The translations under genes and the position numbers were made by a program. A DNA stretch of 64,000 nt from Colias croceus. Taxonomy: Eukaryota; Arthropoda; Insecta; Lepidoptera; Pieridae. The notes under the pieces are model-generated. The model was not told the origin of the DNA. It worked only from the letters and a program-made list of their open reading frames with translations, and ran no database searches. Of the stretch, positions 26,601-36,354 are shown piece by piece; the first letter of the stretch is position 1, and each line of letters starts with the position of its first letter. The stretch covers positions 5,220,501 through 5,284,500 of the forward strand of contig NC_059558.1 in NCBI RefSeq assembly GCF_905220415.1, given 5' to 3'.

Positions 26601-28503
26601 CGAAGCAGAGAAGTTCAGCAATAGGTCGCCCAACTCGCAAGCACAAGGCGAAGATTCCGGAATAGAATCTATGGACGCGCTATCAGAAAAGTCGCCCAAC
26701 CAAGCCAGTCAGTCGCCGCCCGGTCCGCAAAGAAAAGAACGATTAGACATGCCCAGATCGACGAGTCCGACGTCCGTACAGAGGATAATAGGCGTCATAG
26801 ACCCGGCCCCCGCTTCTGATGAACTTTTAGAAAGGTTATCGTTAGCGACGGGTCAACCTCACTACGATCCTGGACCACCAGATATCGACGATATGGGGGA
26901 TATTGAAGCAGAGTTGGCGAAAATGCACGGAGACCACATAAACGGTGACGATGCACCCAGAAGACCGCCCGATGAAACGAATCAGACCAAAGAAGTGAAA
27001 AGAGAACCCACACCTATACTCAGGGATGACGAGAAACCGCCTAACCAAAGTATAGAACGAGGGGACGATAGGGGAGACCCGACGAAAGAACTTAAAAAAG
27101 AGGATGAAGTTAAACTCGAATGTAATATTGCTCAAAACAATGAAACGTGCAAACAAGAGACAAACGTTTCACCTAAAAAAGAAAAGGGCGTAGAAGATTT
27201 CGATCATTTGCCCAGCAGAATATCACCACCTTTATACACGTATTCAAATCCAGAAAAAGTATCTGCGTCGGATTCGTCAGAAAGTAAGGAAGAAAAGTCA
27301 ACAATTTCTGAAAATGGTGAAACTAAAAATTCAGAAACAGAGTGTAAGGAGAAGCCGGAGCAGAAAATAGAGAGGTTACCGCTGAAGGCGGACTTTCCCG
27401 ATAAGAGCTTATTAGAGCAATTGCTAATAGAGATACCTACGCCGGACTACACGGGGAAGCGACCGGAATCGCCGTCTCCATCTGCCTTAGAGAGAGTAGC
27501 GCGGAGTAGTGTTCGAACGAGATCGAGTAGTAAAATGAACAGTCCGGCCGACGGGCCAAAGACGCCGCGGCTGAGCCCCGGGATCAACAAGCTCGAGCGG
27601 TCAGATTCGCCCGCTTTGCAGCAGAGAAACTGTCTCAGAAGCAGTTCAGTGGACAAAACGAGTCCAAGAATGGCCAACGCGCCAAATGCACCTAAACCGA
27701 TACCCGGGGCGAAGCGGAAACGACGTGAGTCCGAAAGCTCGTGCGCGTCCACTATCAGCATAGAGGAGGGTCTCTCGCCCGGCCGGCCGAAGAAGAAGCC
27801 GCGACGCGTCGACCCGAAGCCCGCGAACCCGGTGGTGATCGGTGGGAAAGTTAAAAAGGACTCGGATAGTGACAGCGACGAGCCGCTGATTTGCAAAGTG
27901 CGGGGGAAAGGAGTCAAGACGGTGAAGCCGGGTGTGAAGGTGGCGAAGGGCGCGGAGGGCGTGGGCACGCGGCGCTCCGTGCGGCACGGGCCTGCGCCCC
28001 CCGCGCCCGCAGCACCCGCAGCCCCCGCGCCGCCCAACACCACCACCGTGAGACGGAAAACGAGGAGTGCTGGTGGGTATTTTGTTATCATTTATTGTAA
28101 AACTTTAACTATTCAATTATTGCAGAAACAATAAAAACAAGAGAACCGATTAAATTTAATACTATGATTATATATTGCATGTGCGTTTGAAATTAATTGC
28201 TAGCCAAAAATCAATACTTCTTTTTAATGCATCTAGAATTTCTTTCTTGGCTAGAAATTCTGAACTGAACTATGGAGATTATTTACATGTTATATTAATT
28301 ATTACATAGTTAAATAAGTAAAATTGATTGTATTTTAAAGCTCGTATTATATTTTCGAGTAGTCTTCCTTTCTTTCTTAATTTCTATTTATTATGTATAG
28401 TAAGTGTTATCTGACATTTTATTTGCATTTTCCAGTGGGCGAAGGCACCGCGGCGAACCCGGGCGCGGTGCGGCGGCGGCGCGCGTCCCGCGACGGCAAG
28501 TGA
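11678..28503 (+). CDS. NCOA6: nuclear receptor coactivator 6
   Basis: Eight coding exons have exact phase closure to 1,671 residues: 11678-11851, 17915-18110, 19605-19886, 21251-21534, 22019-22381, 22868-24884, 26441-28072 and 28436-28503. Two diagnostic blocks identify it. Residues about 52-85 read LKVNKVEPWNSVRVTL followed by PRAAAARLRALA and LRALGILSVQL, the conserved NCOA6 N-terminal domain. Residues about 279-289 read SPLLVNLLQND, the principal LXXLL receptor-binding motif of the family. Further LXXLL-type motifs are LRRLL and LRVLL (exon 1), LDQLL (exon 6) and LEQLL (exon 7). The middle is Pro-rich, then Lys/Glu/Ser-rich and disordered. The tail is basic and ends RRRRASRDGK. Known role: scaffold of the ASCOM/MLL3-MLL4 (Trr in flies) H3K4 methyltransferase coactivator complex in the nucleus. 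The first four exons are extremely GC-rich and Ala/Pro-coding within AT-rich introns. Confidence 0.92.
11910..12069. repeat. small interspersed repeat with 14-bp inverted arms
   Basis: AAGCTATTGCATAG (11937-11950) and its exact reverse complement (12056-12069) bracket about 105 bp of GC-richer sequence that differs from the surrounding intron. It follows a GTGTGGCACTCGGGGACTGC stretch. It resembles repeats common in lepidopteran introns; the family is not identified. Confidence 0.45.
12550..12583 (+). repeat. 3' end fragment of a Lep1-type repeat
   Basis: Only the terminal signature is present (GTGGACGGAGTCGCGGGCGG then AAGCTAGT). This subtype matches the longer copies at 53448-53745 and 63741-64000. 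Confidence 0.6.
12695..13155. repeat. foldback-type inverted repeat in NCOA6 intron
   Basis: AATTGAGTATTTGAATAAAA (from about 12704) recurs as its reverse complement ending near 13153. The enclosed 430 bp includes a TGACGTCA palindrome near 12895 and another TGACGTCA near 12952. The right arm ends about 40 bp before the 5' end of the LINE. The arms are AT-rich and imperfect outside the core. Confidence 0.4.
13197..15788 (+). mobile_element. 5'-truncated non-LTR retrotransposon (LINE, Jockey/CR1-like), sense to NCOA6
   Basis: One uninterrupted frame runs from about 13197 to the stop at 15706. It begins inside the endonuclease domain and covers the whole reverse transcriptase. A 3' UTR of about 60 bases and a 23-base A tail (15766-15788) follow. 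The first endonuclease motifs are missing, so the copy is truncated and cannot be autonomous. The intact frame implies a recent insertion. It sits in the intron between NCOA6 exons 1 and 2. No clear target-site duplication was found by eye. Clade assignment is from motif style only. Confidence 0.9.
13241..15706 (+). CDS. LINE ORF2 fragment: endonuclease C-terminal part plus reverse transcriptase
   Basis: It starts at a conserved endonuclease GDFNACHADW motif and continues through SSDHCLV, the last endonuclease catalytic motif. The reverse transcriptase shows NYRPISITSLLCKIMER, motif A SLDISKAFDKVWHESLL, motif B NAGVPQGSVLSATLF and the catalytic FGYADD. A C-terminal region with YCCHLWAG and a KRRINRHFLGG tail follows. 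There are no stops or frameshifts over 821 codons. It is a selfish-element protein, not a host gene. Confidence 0.9.
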   Translation: MGDFNACHADWLYPFQKTDHAGKETFNFATSFNLYQLVNEATRVPDIEDHTANCLDLFMTTEPDRYVVTVSAPLGSSDHCLVKSVSTYSPPDITIRGRKRIWRYKSADWDEMRHFFASYPWRQVCFSSTDPSKVADDVTDVIRQGMEYYIPFSDVLAVDKARPWFNKECRQADHVKQNAFKAWVDARTRKLPDVGAKKRSFNRAAKSCKKVLKKARYDHIRRTGEKLAKYPPGSKAFWSLAKAIESNFSQSSLPPLLKPDGNLAHTAKEKADVLASLFANNSHLDDTNLSPPIIPHRGSYMSKIRITNKEVLKIMQNLDVNKASGPDGIPAVVLKTCAPELSPILTRLFRLSLSSGIVPKAWKLANVQPVHKKGCRADPCNYRPISITSLLCKIMERALNYRLLAYLEANDLLNDRQYGFRPKRSTGDLLVHATHLWGEAIENHGEALAVSLDISKAFDKVWHESLLSKLPSYGLPPVLTAWIADFLRERSIRVVIDGCSSNQLAINAGVPQGSVLSATLFLIHINDLLQSNIFGYADDCTVVERYLSNARATNVTIQNEREAMVQRINQTLQKVSQWGDANLVKFNAAKTQACLFSAKRSPLTLTPSFRGVSIELADNLEMLGVSLSPTLNFGQFITSKAQLAAKKLGILAKVRQYFTSEQLLTLYQAQVRSCVEYCCHLWAGTAKCHLDVLEAMERRAKRIIGNDRLFENRLLSLGHRRKIASLSVFYRLHFGECATELHGLIPASPFFQRTSRRTAGYHPYLVEMPTARTARFASSFLMRAAKEWNSLPASVFPEKYNMGIFKRRINRHFLGGRDLPP
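16549..16797 (+). mobile_element. MITE copy 1 (termini AACCGACTTCAAA / TTTGAAGTCGGTT)
   Basis: This roughly 250-bp element has 13-bp terminal inverted repeats. A near-identical second copy lies at 59879-60135 in the same orientation; shared interior includes GATGCGGGATGGTGTCGAAT. No ORF of substance. It lies in NCOA6 intron 1. Confidence 0.7.
17672..17896. repeat. 91-bp near-perfect inverted repeat abutting the NCOA6 exon 2 acceptor
   Basis: The left arm 17672-17762 and right arm 17807-17896 are reverse complements with one substitution and one single-base gap, separated by a 44-base GC-rich loop. The right arm ends 18 bases before the exon starting at 17915, so the arm occupies the region where the branch point and polypyrimidine tract should lie. 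It is probably a foldback/MITE insertion. Confidence 0.85.
18972..19160 (+). repeat. Lep1-type interspersed repeat
   Basis: It starts CCATACTAATATTATAAATG, has a (GTCT)n run and ends CGGGCGAAGCCGGGGCGGAC then CACTAGTAG. It lies in the intron between NCOA6 exons 2 and 3. Confidence 0.75.
19895..20030 (+). repeat. interspersed repeat of the ATAAAGCTGAAGAG family
   Basis: ATTATAAAGCTGAAGAGTTT, then ATCTCAGGAA and AGCCCATTCATCGAGGAAGG, recur in diverged form at 61323-61500. It lies directly after the NCOA6 exon 3 donor. Confidence 0.55.
20187..20343 (+). mobile_element. MITE with AGTGAAACTTCTTTGGC-type inverted arms, copy 1
   Basis: GAAGTGAAACTTCTTTGGCA at about 20223 is mirrored by GAGGAAGTTTCACTT at the right end. 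Three related copies occur at 42466-42615, 51776-51905 and 55931-56065, and a fragment near 21155. Confidence 0.6.
20590..20750 (+). repeat. diverged Lep1-like repeat
   Basis: It starts TAATATTATAAATGCGAAAG and runs through CTGAACCGATTTTCATAAAA. The usual GCTAGT end is replaced by the adjoining LINE tail. Confidence 0.5.
20752..20890 (-). mobile_element. LINE 3' tail fragment, antisense
   Basis: A terminal (GAATA)n run, CACTTTATTGTACA and GCGATTTCTTCCAGGCAACC are hallmarks of LINE 3' ends that recur in lepidopteran genomes in antisense. No coding part is present. A weaker relative is seen at about 46198-46260. Confidence 0.5.
24885..26440 (+). other. NCOA6 intron 6, nothing recognised
   Basis: AT-rich intron between exons 22868-24884 and 26441-28072. 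It has clean GTAAGT donor and TTCCAG acceptor and no recognised repeats or RNA genes. Confidence 0.6.
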
Positions 28504-31500
28504 CGGCGGCGACGCGCGCGTGCCCACGCGCTGCCCCTGCCGCTGCCCCTGCCGCTGCCCCTCGCCCTGCCCCTGCCCCTGCCGCTCTTCTACCCGCTCG
28601 ACTGACACACAACTATACGTACTGTGATCGACCGCGAACGCCTCGCGAGTGCCCCGGACTACAGTGTAGACGCGCTCGCCCAGCGCCCTGCTTGGAACAC
28701 AAAACCTCCGCCCGGCCCCGCTCGGCCGAAATATACATGTGAATTTTCCATTTTATGAATCTCAACAGTTTCTAAATGAAAATTTGATAGTGCAATACGC
28801 GTGGGACGCTTCTAATTTATTTCGGATATGTGATACGCGGTGGTGGAAATGCGAGTGTTCGACTTAGTGTTCATGTTTACGATGCCACATGAGCTTTCGA
28901 TGAAACGGCGTGCGGCGTTGATTACTTTTTTAATTAGTGAACAAACGATGTTACCATTCACTATAAAGCACTCAGTTTTTTTTTAATTATAAGTTAATTT
29001 CTTGTATGGAGTATTTTAAGAGTGTCTGTACGAGTATTTACCGGCGGAGCTCGTATGAGAGCGAGCCAAACGCGAGAGCCTTAGTTTAGTAATAGAATGT
29101 ATCGATATTGTACAAAAAGCACTCTTACTTGTAGGCACATTGTTATAATAGAATAAATACCCGAGAGATATAAAGAGTAAATTCATAAAGTTTTAAAAAG
29201 ATATTTTCATACGTTTTTGCACGACTCGTAACTTCGTGATCGGTAAAGCGAACCGCGATGTAGTTTTAATACGTTTTAGCGGGAAACGGTCTGACAGTGT
29301 GATCTTTGCATTTTTTTATTCTTGAATTTAAAAAGTTATTGACGAGATGGCGGTTTCCCGCGCAAAACGGACGCCGCTATTATGATGTAATGTTAGTGTT
29401 TTTATGATTAAGAATTCACGACCAATAATTGTAATTTAAATGTGACATAATACTTAAATAATTTCTTAGTGAAACGATGATAATCGTGACTGAGTGTTTC
29501 AACAGTTGTCTGTTTGGGCTTCCAGTATTCTAAACAAAACTTACTTTGATCCGTTATTGTTTATTTGTTGTGAATGGGGATGGGGCTGAGAGAACTCGGA
29601 CATCTCTTGCCGTCTCGCTCTAAATCATTTGTTTCTTAAAGGTTTAGAGAGAGACGGCCAGAAATGACGTGTTCGTCTCTATCGTATCTTCATTCGCACG
29701 CATTATATCAATTTCTCATTTCAGTTCTTGATGTTTATTCTTTATATTATTATTGAATTCAAAACCAGTGACTGTAATTGACTGCAATTTTTGTTTTAGG
29801 CACTTTATTTGCACTGTACATAGTGAATTGAATTTTGGAAAAGTTAGTTTAAGTAGTAATAGTATTTATTATTGCAGATTAACATTTTTTTAACCGTTTT
29901 GGAAGAATTCGTGTAGTCATTTTTTATTAACAATTTAACTCTTTTTTTACATTGCGTTTGATGAAATTCATATTATTTAATATATTATGTATGAAATTTT
30001 ATTTTGCGGTTCCTAAGTCTGAGATGATACAATCCAAAGCAATAATAAGTGGATGTGAATCGATTTATTTCTATAGCTATAAAGTTTTTAACCCTTTACA
30101 GTGTTTTAAATTCTTACTCGAGTCATTCTCTTTTATTAATTCCCTTTTCCCGCCATTGTGTCCCGTATAATTTGACATGTTGTCAATATTTTAGGTCGAA
30201 CAGTGATAGTGCTACAATACAAAAATGTGTTAGTGCGTACGTAGTATAATATATTTGAGAATATTTTATAGTTAAATATAATGAATTGCCTGATAAAATT
30301 GTGCCCTAAAACATGTGCCGTGGTTAGAGCTGTGTCTACTGCATTGTCTATATAATATGTATTTTTGTTTTGGCTTACGTTCCGTTCGGGCGATCGGACG
30401 CTTCGCGGTGGACGCTATGAAATGTTTATAGAAATAATACGTCGCTGTTGTTGTATTGAAAACTACATAATATTTACTATATTTTTTAAATTGTCCACTC
30501 CGAAACAGTCGATTGCTAGAAGGAACGTGAACCAAAATGTGTTAGTATTTAATAGTTGTGTGCGTTTAGTTGTGGGGGTGGAGAGCAGAGCGATAATGTG
30601 CACATGCCTTTGTGTTACAGTTTTGAATATGTTTCGTCGACTTTTATAAATTATTAGTTGAAAATTTTCGGTTCCGACCGATGTAATATCACTTGTAAAT
30701 CTTTATGTACAGATGGGGAAATTAATATATGTTACGCGTTAAGTAATTGTTTTTTTATGGATTATTTTGTCGGGAGTTGTTGTATATACCGGCCGTTGTT
30801 TCCAGCGATAGTTCCACACGCGGACTCCTGTAGGAATTTCGAAGCCTTGTATTATATAAGAGTTATGACCTGCAAGCTTGTACCATATAATGATAGTGAA
30901 TGGACTCTCAAACTAGCTGTATATTGGGTGTATAGTTATCCTTTTAGTTGTATTGTTTTTGTTTTTATTTTCGACTAATTGATAGTAATTTATGCCGATA
31001 AATATCTTTATTATACATTTATATATCTATAATGAAAGAGGAATACAAATAGTTTAAACACTTATAAATATAGGTTAGGGGATACACCACACATGAGATA
31101 GCGTATAGTTTTGGTATGTAAACATTATATAACTTGTAAATAGAATCGCAGAAATAGTGAAATAAATAAAAGAATCGATACAATAAAATTTAACTTTATG
31201 TTATTTGTAATATTTTTTCTAGTACGTGTTGTTAGATGCGCGTCGGTTTTTAGACAAGTGAGCGCCTGTAAATTTTTGTTGCTGGCAATCTATGAAATTG
31301 CGTCATCATTTTTATTGTGCATATACTTTCCTGTAAGTTGCTTTTTCTGTCGTTCTCCATTATTTTTAAATCATATAATTATATTCATAAAGTACGATGA
31401 GTCATGGTGAATTATTATCATATTATTATGAATGAAAGAAAATAAGGAATATTATTGTTCTGCTATTATTAAATTTGTAAAGTTAGTTTATTAATAAATG

Positions 31501-31510
31501 AATAAAAAAT
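28504..31510 (+). other. NCOA6 3' UTR (probable extent)
   Basis: The stop at 28501-28503 is followed at once by a GC-rich (CTGCCC/CTGCCG)n tract (about 28540-28590), then about 2.9 kb of moderately AT-rich sequence with no exon signals. Candidate polyadenylation signals are the AATAAA clusters at about 31160-31190 and 31490-31510. Several TGTAAAT elements resemble Pumilio-site cores. The end point is inferred. Confidence 0.55.
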
Positions 31511-31546
31511 ACTTTGTTGTTTCAATCTGACCAATCCTTCATTTAA

Positions 31547-33063
31547 CCTTTTGAACGCCAATGACATCTATAGATGTCATGCGCAATCGAGCCCTGTGCG
31601 CCAACGACACCTATACATGCCAAGAAACAGATCATAGATAAATACAAAATAAACATATTAAACCTTTACTTTTACGTGTTTTATTTATACAGTTTATGAA
31701 CTGAATCCCCAGTTATTACATAATTGTACACAGTAAACAAAATTGCCAAGTAGTTATTCAAATATTTGATGACAAAAAATAACTTAATTAATGGCTAAAA
31801 AAGCATGTTCTCTCGCGCCAATGACATGTATACGTGCCTACTAGTGATGTAGTGTAATATTCAAGTAACTTCATTAAAATTTCAGCGAAATTACTCTAAT
31901 TCGCTTAATTTTTGTAATAACTACAAAAAAAATATATAAGCTTTGTCACTGAGAAAAAAGGTAAATACTACATTCTTTGGTATAATACCATATTGTCTAT
32001 ATTGTGGATATTGTTGATTTTAATATTTTCCTTTTCGCCAATCATGCGCATCAGTATCGATATGCAATCCCTTCTGCGCCATTGACATGAATAGATGTCG
32101 GACTGGTGACGTCGTAAGCGCGTGCCGTGTTGTTAAGTGCGGAAAGTTGTAAAAATATTTTATCGAGTAGGTATCTACCAATATTATAATCAAATAAGTA
32201 CAAGGCTATTAATGAGCATAATAATTATATAGATAGGTAGGTAAATACAAGGCTGTTAATGAACATAATGATTATATACAATTGTTGATTTTTTATTATT
32301 TTTTATTTTATCGTCACAAACACAATGTATGCGTTCTAGCATAATATTTATTGTCCATGTAATGATAAAAATTCGCTTAGGTCCAAAATGTATAAATATC
32401 TCTAAAAATCTGTAGGTACCTACTTACCTATTTAGCAGTTTTCAAAATTTATTACCTAATAAGTCTAATCAGTGCCTTTATTAGAATATTCTTATGATAC
32501 AAATTGTAATAACTCAAGTATTAAACTAAATGATTGGAAAATAAATATGTAGTTTTAATGCAATTCCCTTTATTTAAAGGTAATAGTTGTTTTGATATTT
32601 ACAAATAAACACTCCACAATAATACCTATAGTTCATATAAACTTAATAAATAAACTCGATAAGTTATAATAATATACAGCTACACATCCCTAATCAGAAG
32701 CGAGAGATTATAAAAAAAAGGATGGTTGCCCGCGCCATTGGCATGTATACATGCCAATGGGGCGTAACTGATAGAGAATAGTGCTGTAACTTGCTGCAAT
32801 TTTATATGTATTTTTGTATCTCAAAAGGTTGATTTTTTTTGTTGATAGTTGCTATAAATGTGGTCTTAAGTTTTTACAGTAGGAGATGAGGTTAAATAAA
32901 TATTATTTTTGTGTTATAAGCTGTTTATTCAAATATTCAGACGTGAATTATTATGTTTATCGATAACATTTTGGACTCCCTACTATTTTCAAGGTTATTT
33001 CATTGAATTTGTGGCTTGGCGTGGAGGGCACGGCGATGCGTTTTTGCTCTGGCGGTCAAAAGG
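31547..33063. mobile_element. non-autonomous piggyBac-like element
   Basis: Both ends are flanked by TTAA (31543-31546 and 33064-33067), the piggyBac target. The termini are inverted: CCTTTTGAACGCC on the left and the complement of CCTTTTGACCGCC on the right (one mismatch). The interior has no transposase ORF. It carries five scattered GCGCCAATGACATGTATAC-type motifs with a central palindrome, at about 31555, 31600, 31815, 32080 and 32735. The insertion lies some 40 bp past the last NCOA6 polyadenylation signal. Confidence 0.8.
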
Positions 33064-33245
33064 TTAAAAAATATTTATTTAGAGTTATTTGAAACACATC
33101 CCCCTTAAATCTTGAATTAATAAAACAGCTGTTAATAATTAAAATTAAAACCAATAGTCATGAGTCAATAGGAAAGACAGTTCCCTGTTGAAATCTGCTT
33201 TATGGAGTGTTATCAACTACTGTGTAATAGACAATATATATTTAA

Positions 33246-33480
33246 CTAGCTGTTGCCCGCAGCTTCGCTTGCGTGGAAAAGATAAATTTTCATGGTATAA
33301 GTTTTAATCCCCTATTTTACCCCTAGTGAATAAATTTTCTAAAATCCTTACTTAGGGGACGCCTACGTTATGACATCTACCTGCATGCCAAATTTCAGCC
33401 CGATACGTCCAGTGGCTTGGGCTGTGCGTTGATAGATCACTATATCAGTCACCTTTGAGTTTTATATTCTATCTGCCCAA
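33246..33480 (-). repeat. interspersed repeat with AGCTGTTGCCCGCAGCTTCG end
   Basis: The copy runs from a CCCGCAGCTTCGC terminus through CATGCCAAATTTCAGCCCGA to ATCAGTCACCTTTGAGTTTT, features typical of a lepidopteran LINE/SINE tail family. Assignment is tentative. Confidence 0.45.
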
Positions 33481-33916
33481 CCCAACCCAACATTTCAAAA
33501 GCAGTGAAAGGAGTTTAGCCTAAATGCCTTAAATGCAAAAAAACACGTTGATCTGTTCAAATATCGAATTAAGATAAAAACATGTTCTCTACCAACATTC
33601 TGAATAGATAAATAAATAAACCGTGAAATGGATGTTAGAAGTATAAAATAGTCAATCTGGCCATTAATTTATTATTCATCTGATTAAATATAAACTTTAT
33701 TAAAAAAAAACGGTGGTTGTTTATGTGCCAACGATAAAATTACTCAGGCAAAAAATATATATTTGTTAAAATAAAATACATATTTTAAAATAATTAATGA
33801 TCTCTCGAAAATGTAATAAATTAGCAGAATACTTCGTAAGTATTACGAATATTAATTTATGTACCTACGCTCATTTTGATGAGTTGTGACCAAAGAGTAA
33901 AGTAATCTATGGGGGT

Positions 33917-35858
33917 CTAAGAGCAATTAACCTATAGAGTTCTTATATTAAGACAGAACAAAATACATATTTTCTAATCTACTTACTCTTAGTCAATAAC
34001 AGCATAAGCCAGATTGAGATAGCGATAGAGTATCTGCACTGTCTTCAAACGTAGCGCGCCGGCAGTCAGTTTGTTTTCCAACCAGCTGGTGGGCTCAGTG
34101 CGTCAAGTGTTTTTAACGAAATATTTAGAAAATATAAAGTGTACAGTGTTTCTTTTTATTTGTCAGTGTGCTAAAATAACTATTGTATGTTTAGCAACCG
34201 GCTATCACTAGTCGAATGGGAGTTTTGGATAAAAACAATGTAAAAATATCTTTCCATCGGTAAGTGATTTTCAGCAAATTGATAAATATTTATGTTTTAA
34301 ACCTATTTGAAGGTTTTATCAAGCGCTTTTTTGTAATTTTATGTTGTAACTGTAACATTTACCCACTTTATGGGGTTGTGGAATATAAAATAATGAAATA
34401 ATTTTTAAAAAACGTCACAATAATATCACGTTTGGCATTTTGTTTACCACCGTAGTGTTGTAACACATCTAGCGTATATTATCGATTTATGACAAAAAAT
34501 CTATTTCATATTAACGTTGATTTATTTATTTTGTTTCATAAATCAGATTTATATGTAGTTGTTGTTGCAAATAATAGATGTAAATTTTTTACCGCAGGAA
34601 AATAAAACATACCACGTGGTTGTTTTATTTGCCCTATGTGTTTTAGTTTTCGTTTGTTGTTTATTAATTTCTCTTTCAGATTATTAATAAATTCATTTTG
34701 TTTTAGATTTCCAGAGCTAAATAAAAAATGGGTATAAAACGTGAGACATGAGTTGATTGGACGCCGCCACAATTTGCAATATTGTGTTCACTGCATTTCG
34801 AGCCTACGTGTTATCAAGATGGATACTCTAGAAGAATTGTGCAATCTTACGCTTACGTTTTTTTTTTGTTCCTGTAGATAATAAATACATTTGATTAAAG
34901 AGAGTGAATTTTTATTTTGAAATTTTTTACACATAAGTTACCTACTTTAAATGTGTAACTATGTGAAAATTAAACGGTTGATTAAATGACAGTTCTCATA
35001 GATGAGAAACTACTATTGAAATACATACTTAATATACATGCGTTTTCAAAGAAAAACCCGCATAGTTCCCATTCTTGTTGGATTTACGGGATCAAAAGTA
35101 ATTTTTCCAAATTTCATTGTAATCGGTTTAGTAGTATTCGCGTGAAAGAGTAACAAACATCCATCCTCACAAACTTTCGATTTATTAGTAGGATGTTAGG
35201 AAAATGTTTTCATTAAGACTGTCCTTTTATTAACTTGTTAAAATGCTGCATGATTCCTTCATGCTGACTGTGCCTTTCTCCTCACTCCTTTAACTTTATC
35301 ATCATTTCCTTCTTTATTTTAAATTACATTTCAAGTTTTAAAATTTCTTTTATAATGTACTAACTTTCCGCCCGCGTTTTTAAAGAAAATCCTGCACAGT
35401 TCCCGTTCACGTGGGATTTCCGGGATAAAACCTAACCTATGTGTGTATGTACAAAATTTCATTGTAATCGGTTCCGCAGTGAAAGAGTAACATCCCTTCT
35501 CACATAATTTCGCATTTATTATATACGTAGGATTAAACAAATAATGTATTCAACTGAAATTAATTATAAGTTTTGTTTTTTTTTTTTTTTTTTTTTTTTA
35601 TTATTTATTATTTCACGAAACCGTAAATGCAAAATACATTCACGATTTTATCGATTGAAGCACATCCCATCACTATCACCTTCTATCTATCTAAATACGT
35701 ACCTATAGTAAAAATGGTGCCATGACTATGTTGAAACGTAGCTTGTTGTCTATAGCTGTCTCATTCTTTCATACGACGTTTTCTTTAGATAGAGAGAAAC
35801 AAATATATGTAAATTGTATACGCTCGATACAAGTACTCTATAGGTTAATTGCTCTTAG
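33917..35858 (+). mobile_element. P-superfamily-like DNA transposon remnant with THAP exons
   Basis: The element has 24-bp inverted termini beginning CTAAGAGCAATTAACCTATA. It is flanked by a perfect 8-bp target duplication ATGGGGGT (33909-33916 and 35859-35866). Inside are THAP-domain coding remnants (34216-34880) on the plus strand. Most of the right half is occupied by two antisense Lep1-type repeats (about 35040-35200 and 35350-35535) and a poly-T run at about 35576-35600. An 8-bp duplication plus a THAP DNA-binding domain is the P-element superfamily combination. No catalytic domain remains. Confidence 0.7.
34216..34880 (+). pseudogene. THAP-domain remnant (transposase N-terminus)
   Basis: Candidate exon 1 (34216-34259) starts ATGGGAG and ends with VKISFHR at a CG|GTAAGT donor. 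Candidate exon 2 begins after TTTTAG at 34707 and continues in phase as FPELNKKWV before a stop. In the next frame it reads DWTPPQFAILCSLHFEPTCY. This order (ISFHRFP, then W-x-P, then C-x-x-HF-x-P) is the THAP zinc-finger pattern. The first Cys pair is missing and a stop/frameshift separates the halves, so the copy is dead. Confidence 0.65.
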
Positions 35859-36289
35859 ATGGGGGTTGTGACCTACGGTGGTGACACCTCCCAATAGGGT
35901 TTTCCCCTATTAAAAATAGCTCAATGCTGCTTAAAAATATTTAGGATTGTAGAATTTAATTCTGCAATTTTCTTAAAAATTTAGTCTTACTAGACTTTCT
36001 TTAGTTTTTTGGCTAGCATTTGACTGTTATTTATTCGATAATTTTTCATGATAAGATAAAAAAAAACCAAATTATATTTTATCTACATATTTTAATACTA
36101 AACCACAGAGTACTGCAAAATTTTTACAATTATTCTAATCAATATTCAATACCTTTTTCTCTTTCCTGTATTGGCTAGCTTATTGCGACTAAACGAAATA
36201 GCCAATAGCGAACGGTTTCTGTGCTGCAGCTAATGTCACACGAATCACGAAACGATCGCTCATAGAAAACAGTTTATCTACTTGCTAAA

Positions 36290-36354
36290 AGTATTGTGCA
36301 AGTATTAAAATCTTTGGTTGTGTTGCGGATACCAATTCCATATTATTAAAAAAC
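36290..36354 (+). promoter_or_regulatory. COX6C: 5' UTR exon and promoter area of COX6C
   Basis: A consensus donor AAAAAC|GTAAGT ends a candidate non-coding exon at 36354. The coding exon has its acceptor immediately before the ATG at 37147, so a separate leader exon is required. Upstream sequence (36170-36290) is less AT-rich than the surroundings and may hold the promoter. Confidence 0.6.

Noticed and set aside
28404..28742. 112-codon plus-strand frame across the NCOA6 stop
   Set aside because: It overlaps the last NCOA6 exon in another frame and is driven by the GC-rich CTGCCC tract; no homology seen.
30365..31410. Several plus-strand 70-106-codon frames in the NCOA6 3' region
   Set aside because: Cys/Phe-rich translations typical of AT-rich UTR; no start context or homology.
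34216..34259. First exon of a host gene (MGVLDKNNVKISFHR with GTAAGT donor)
   Set aside because: It lies inside an element with inverted termini and an 8-bp duplication, and the next THAP piece is frameshifted; treated as a transposase relic.
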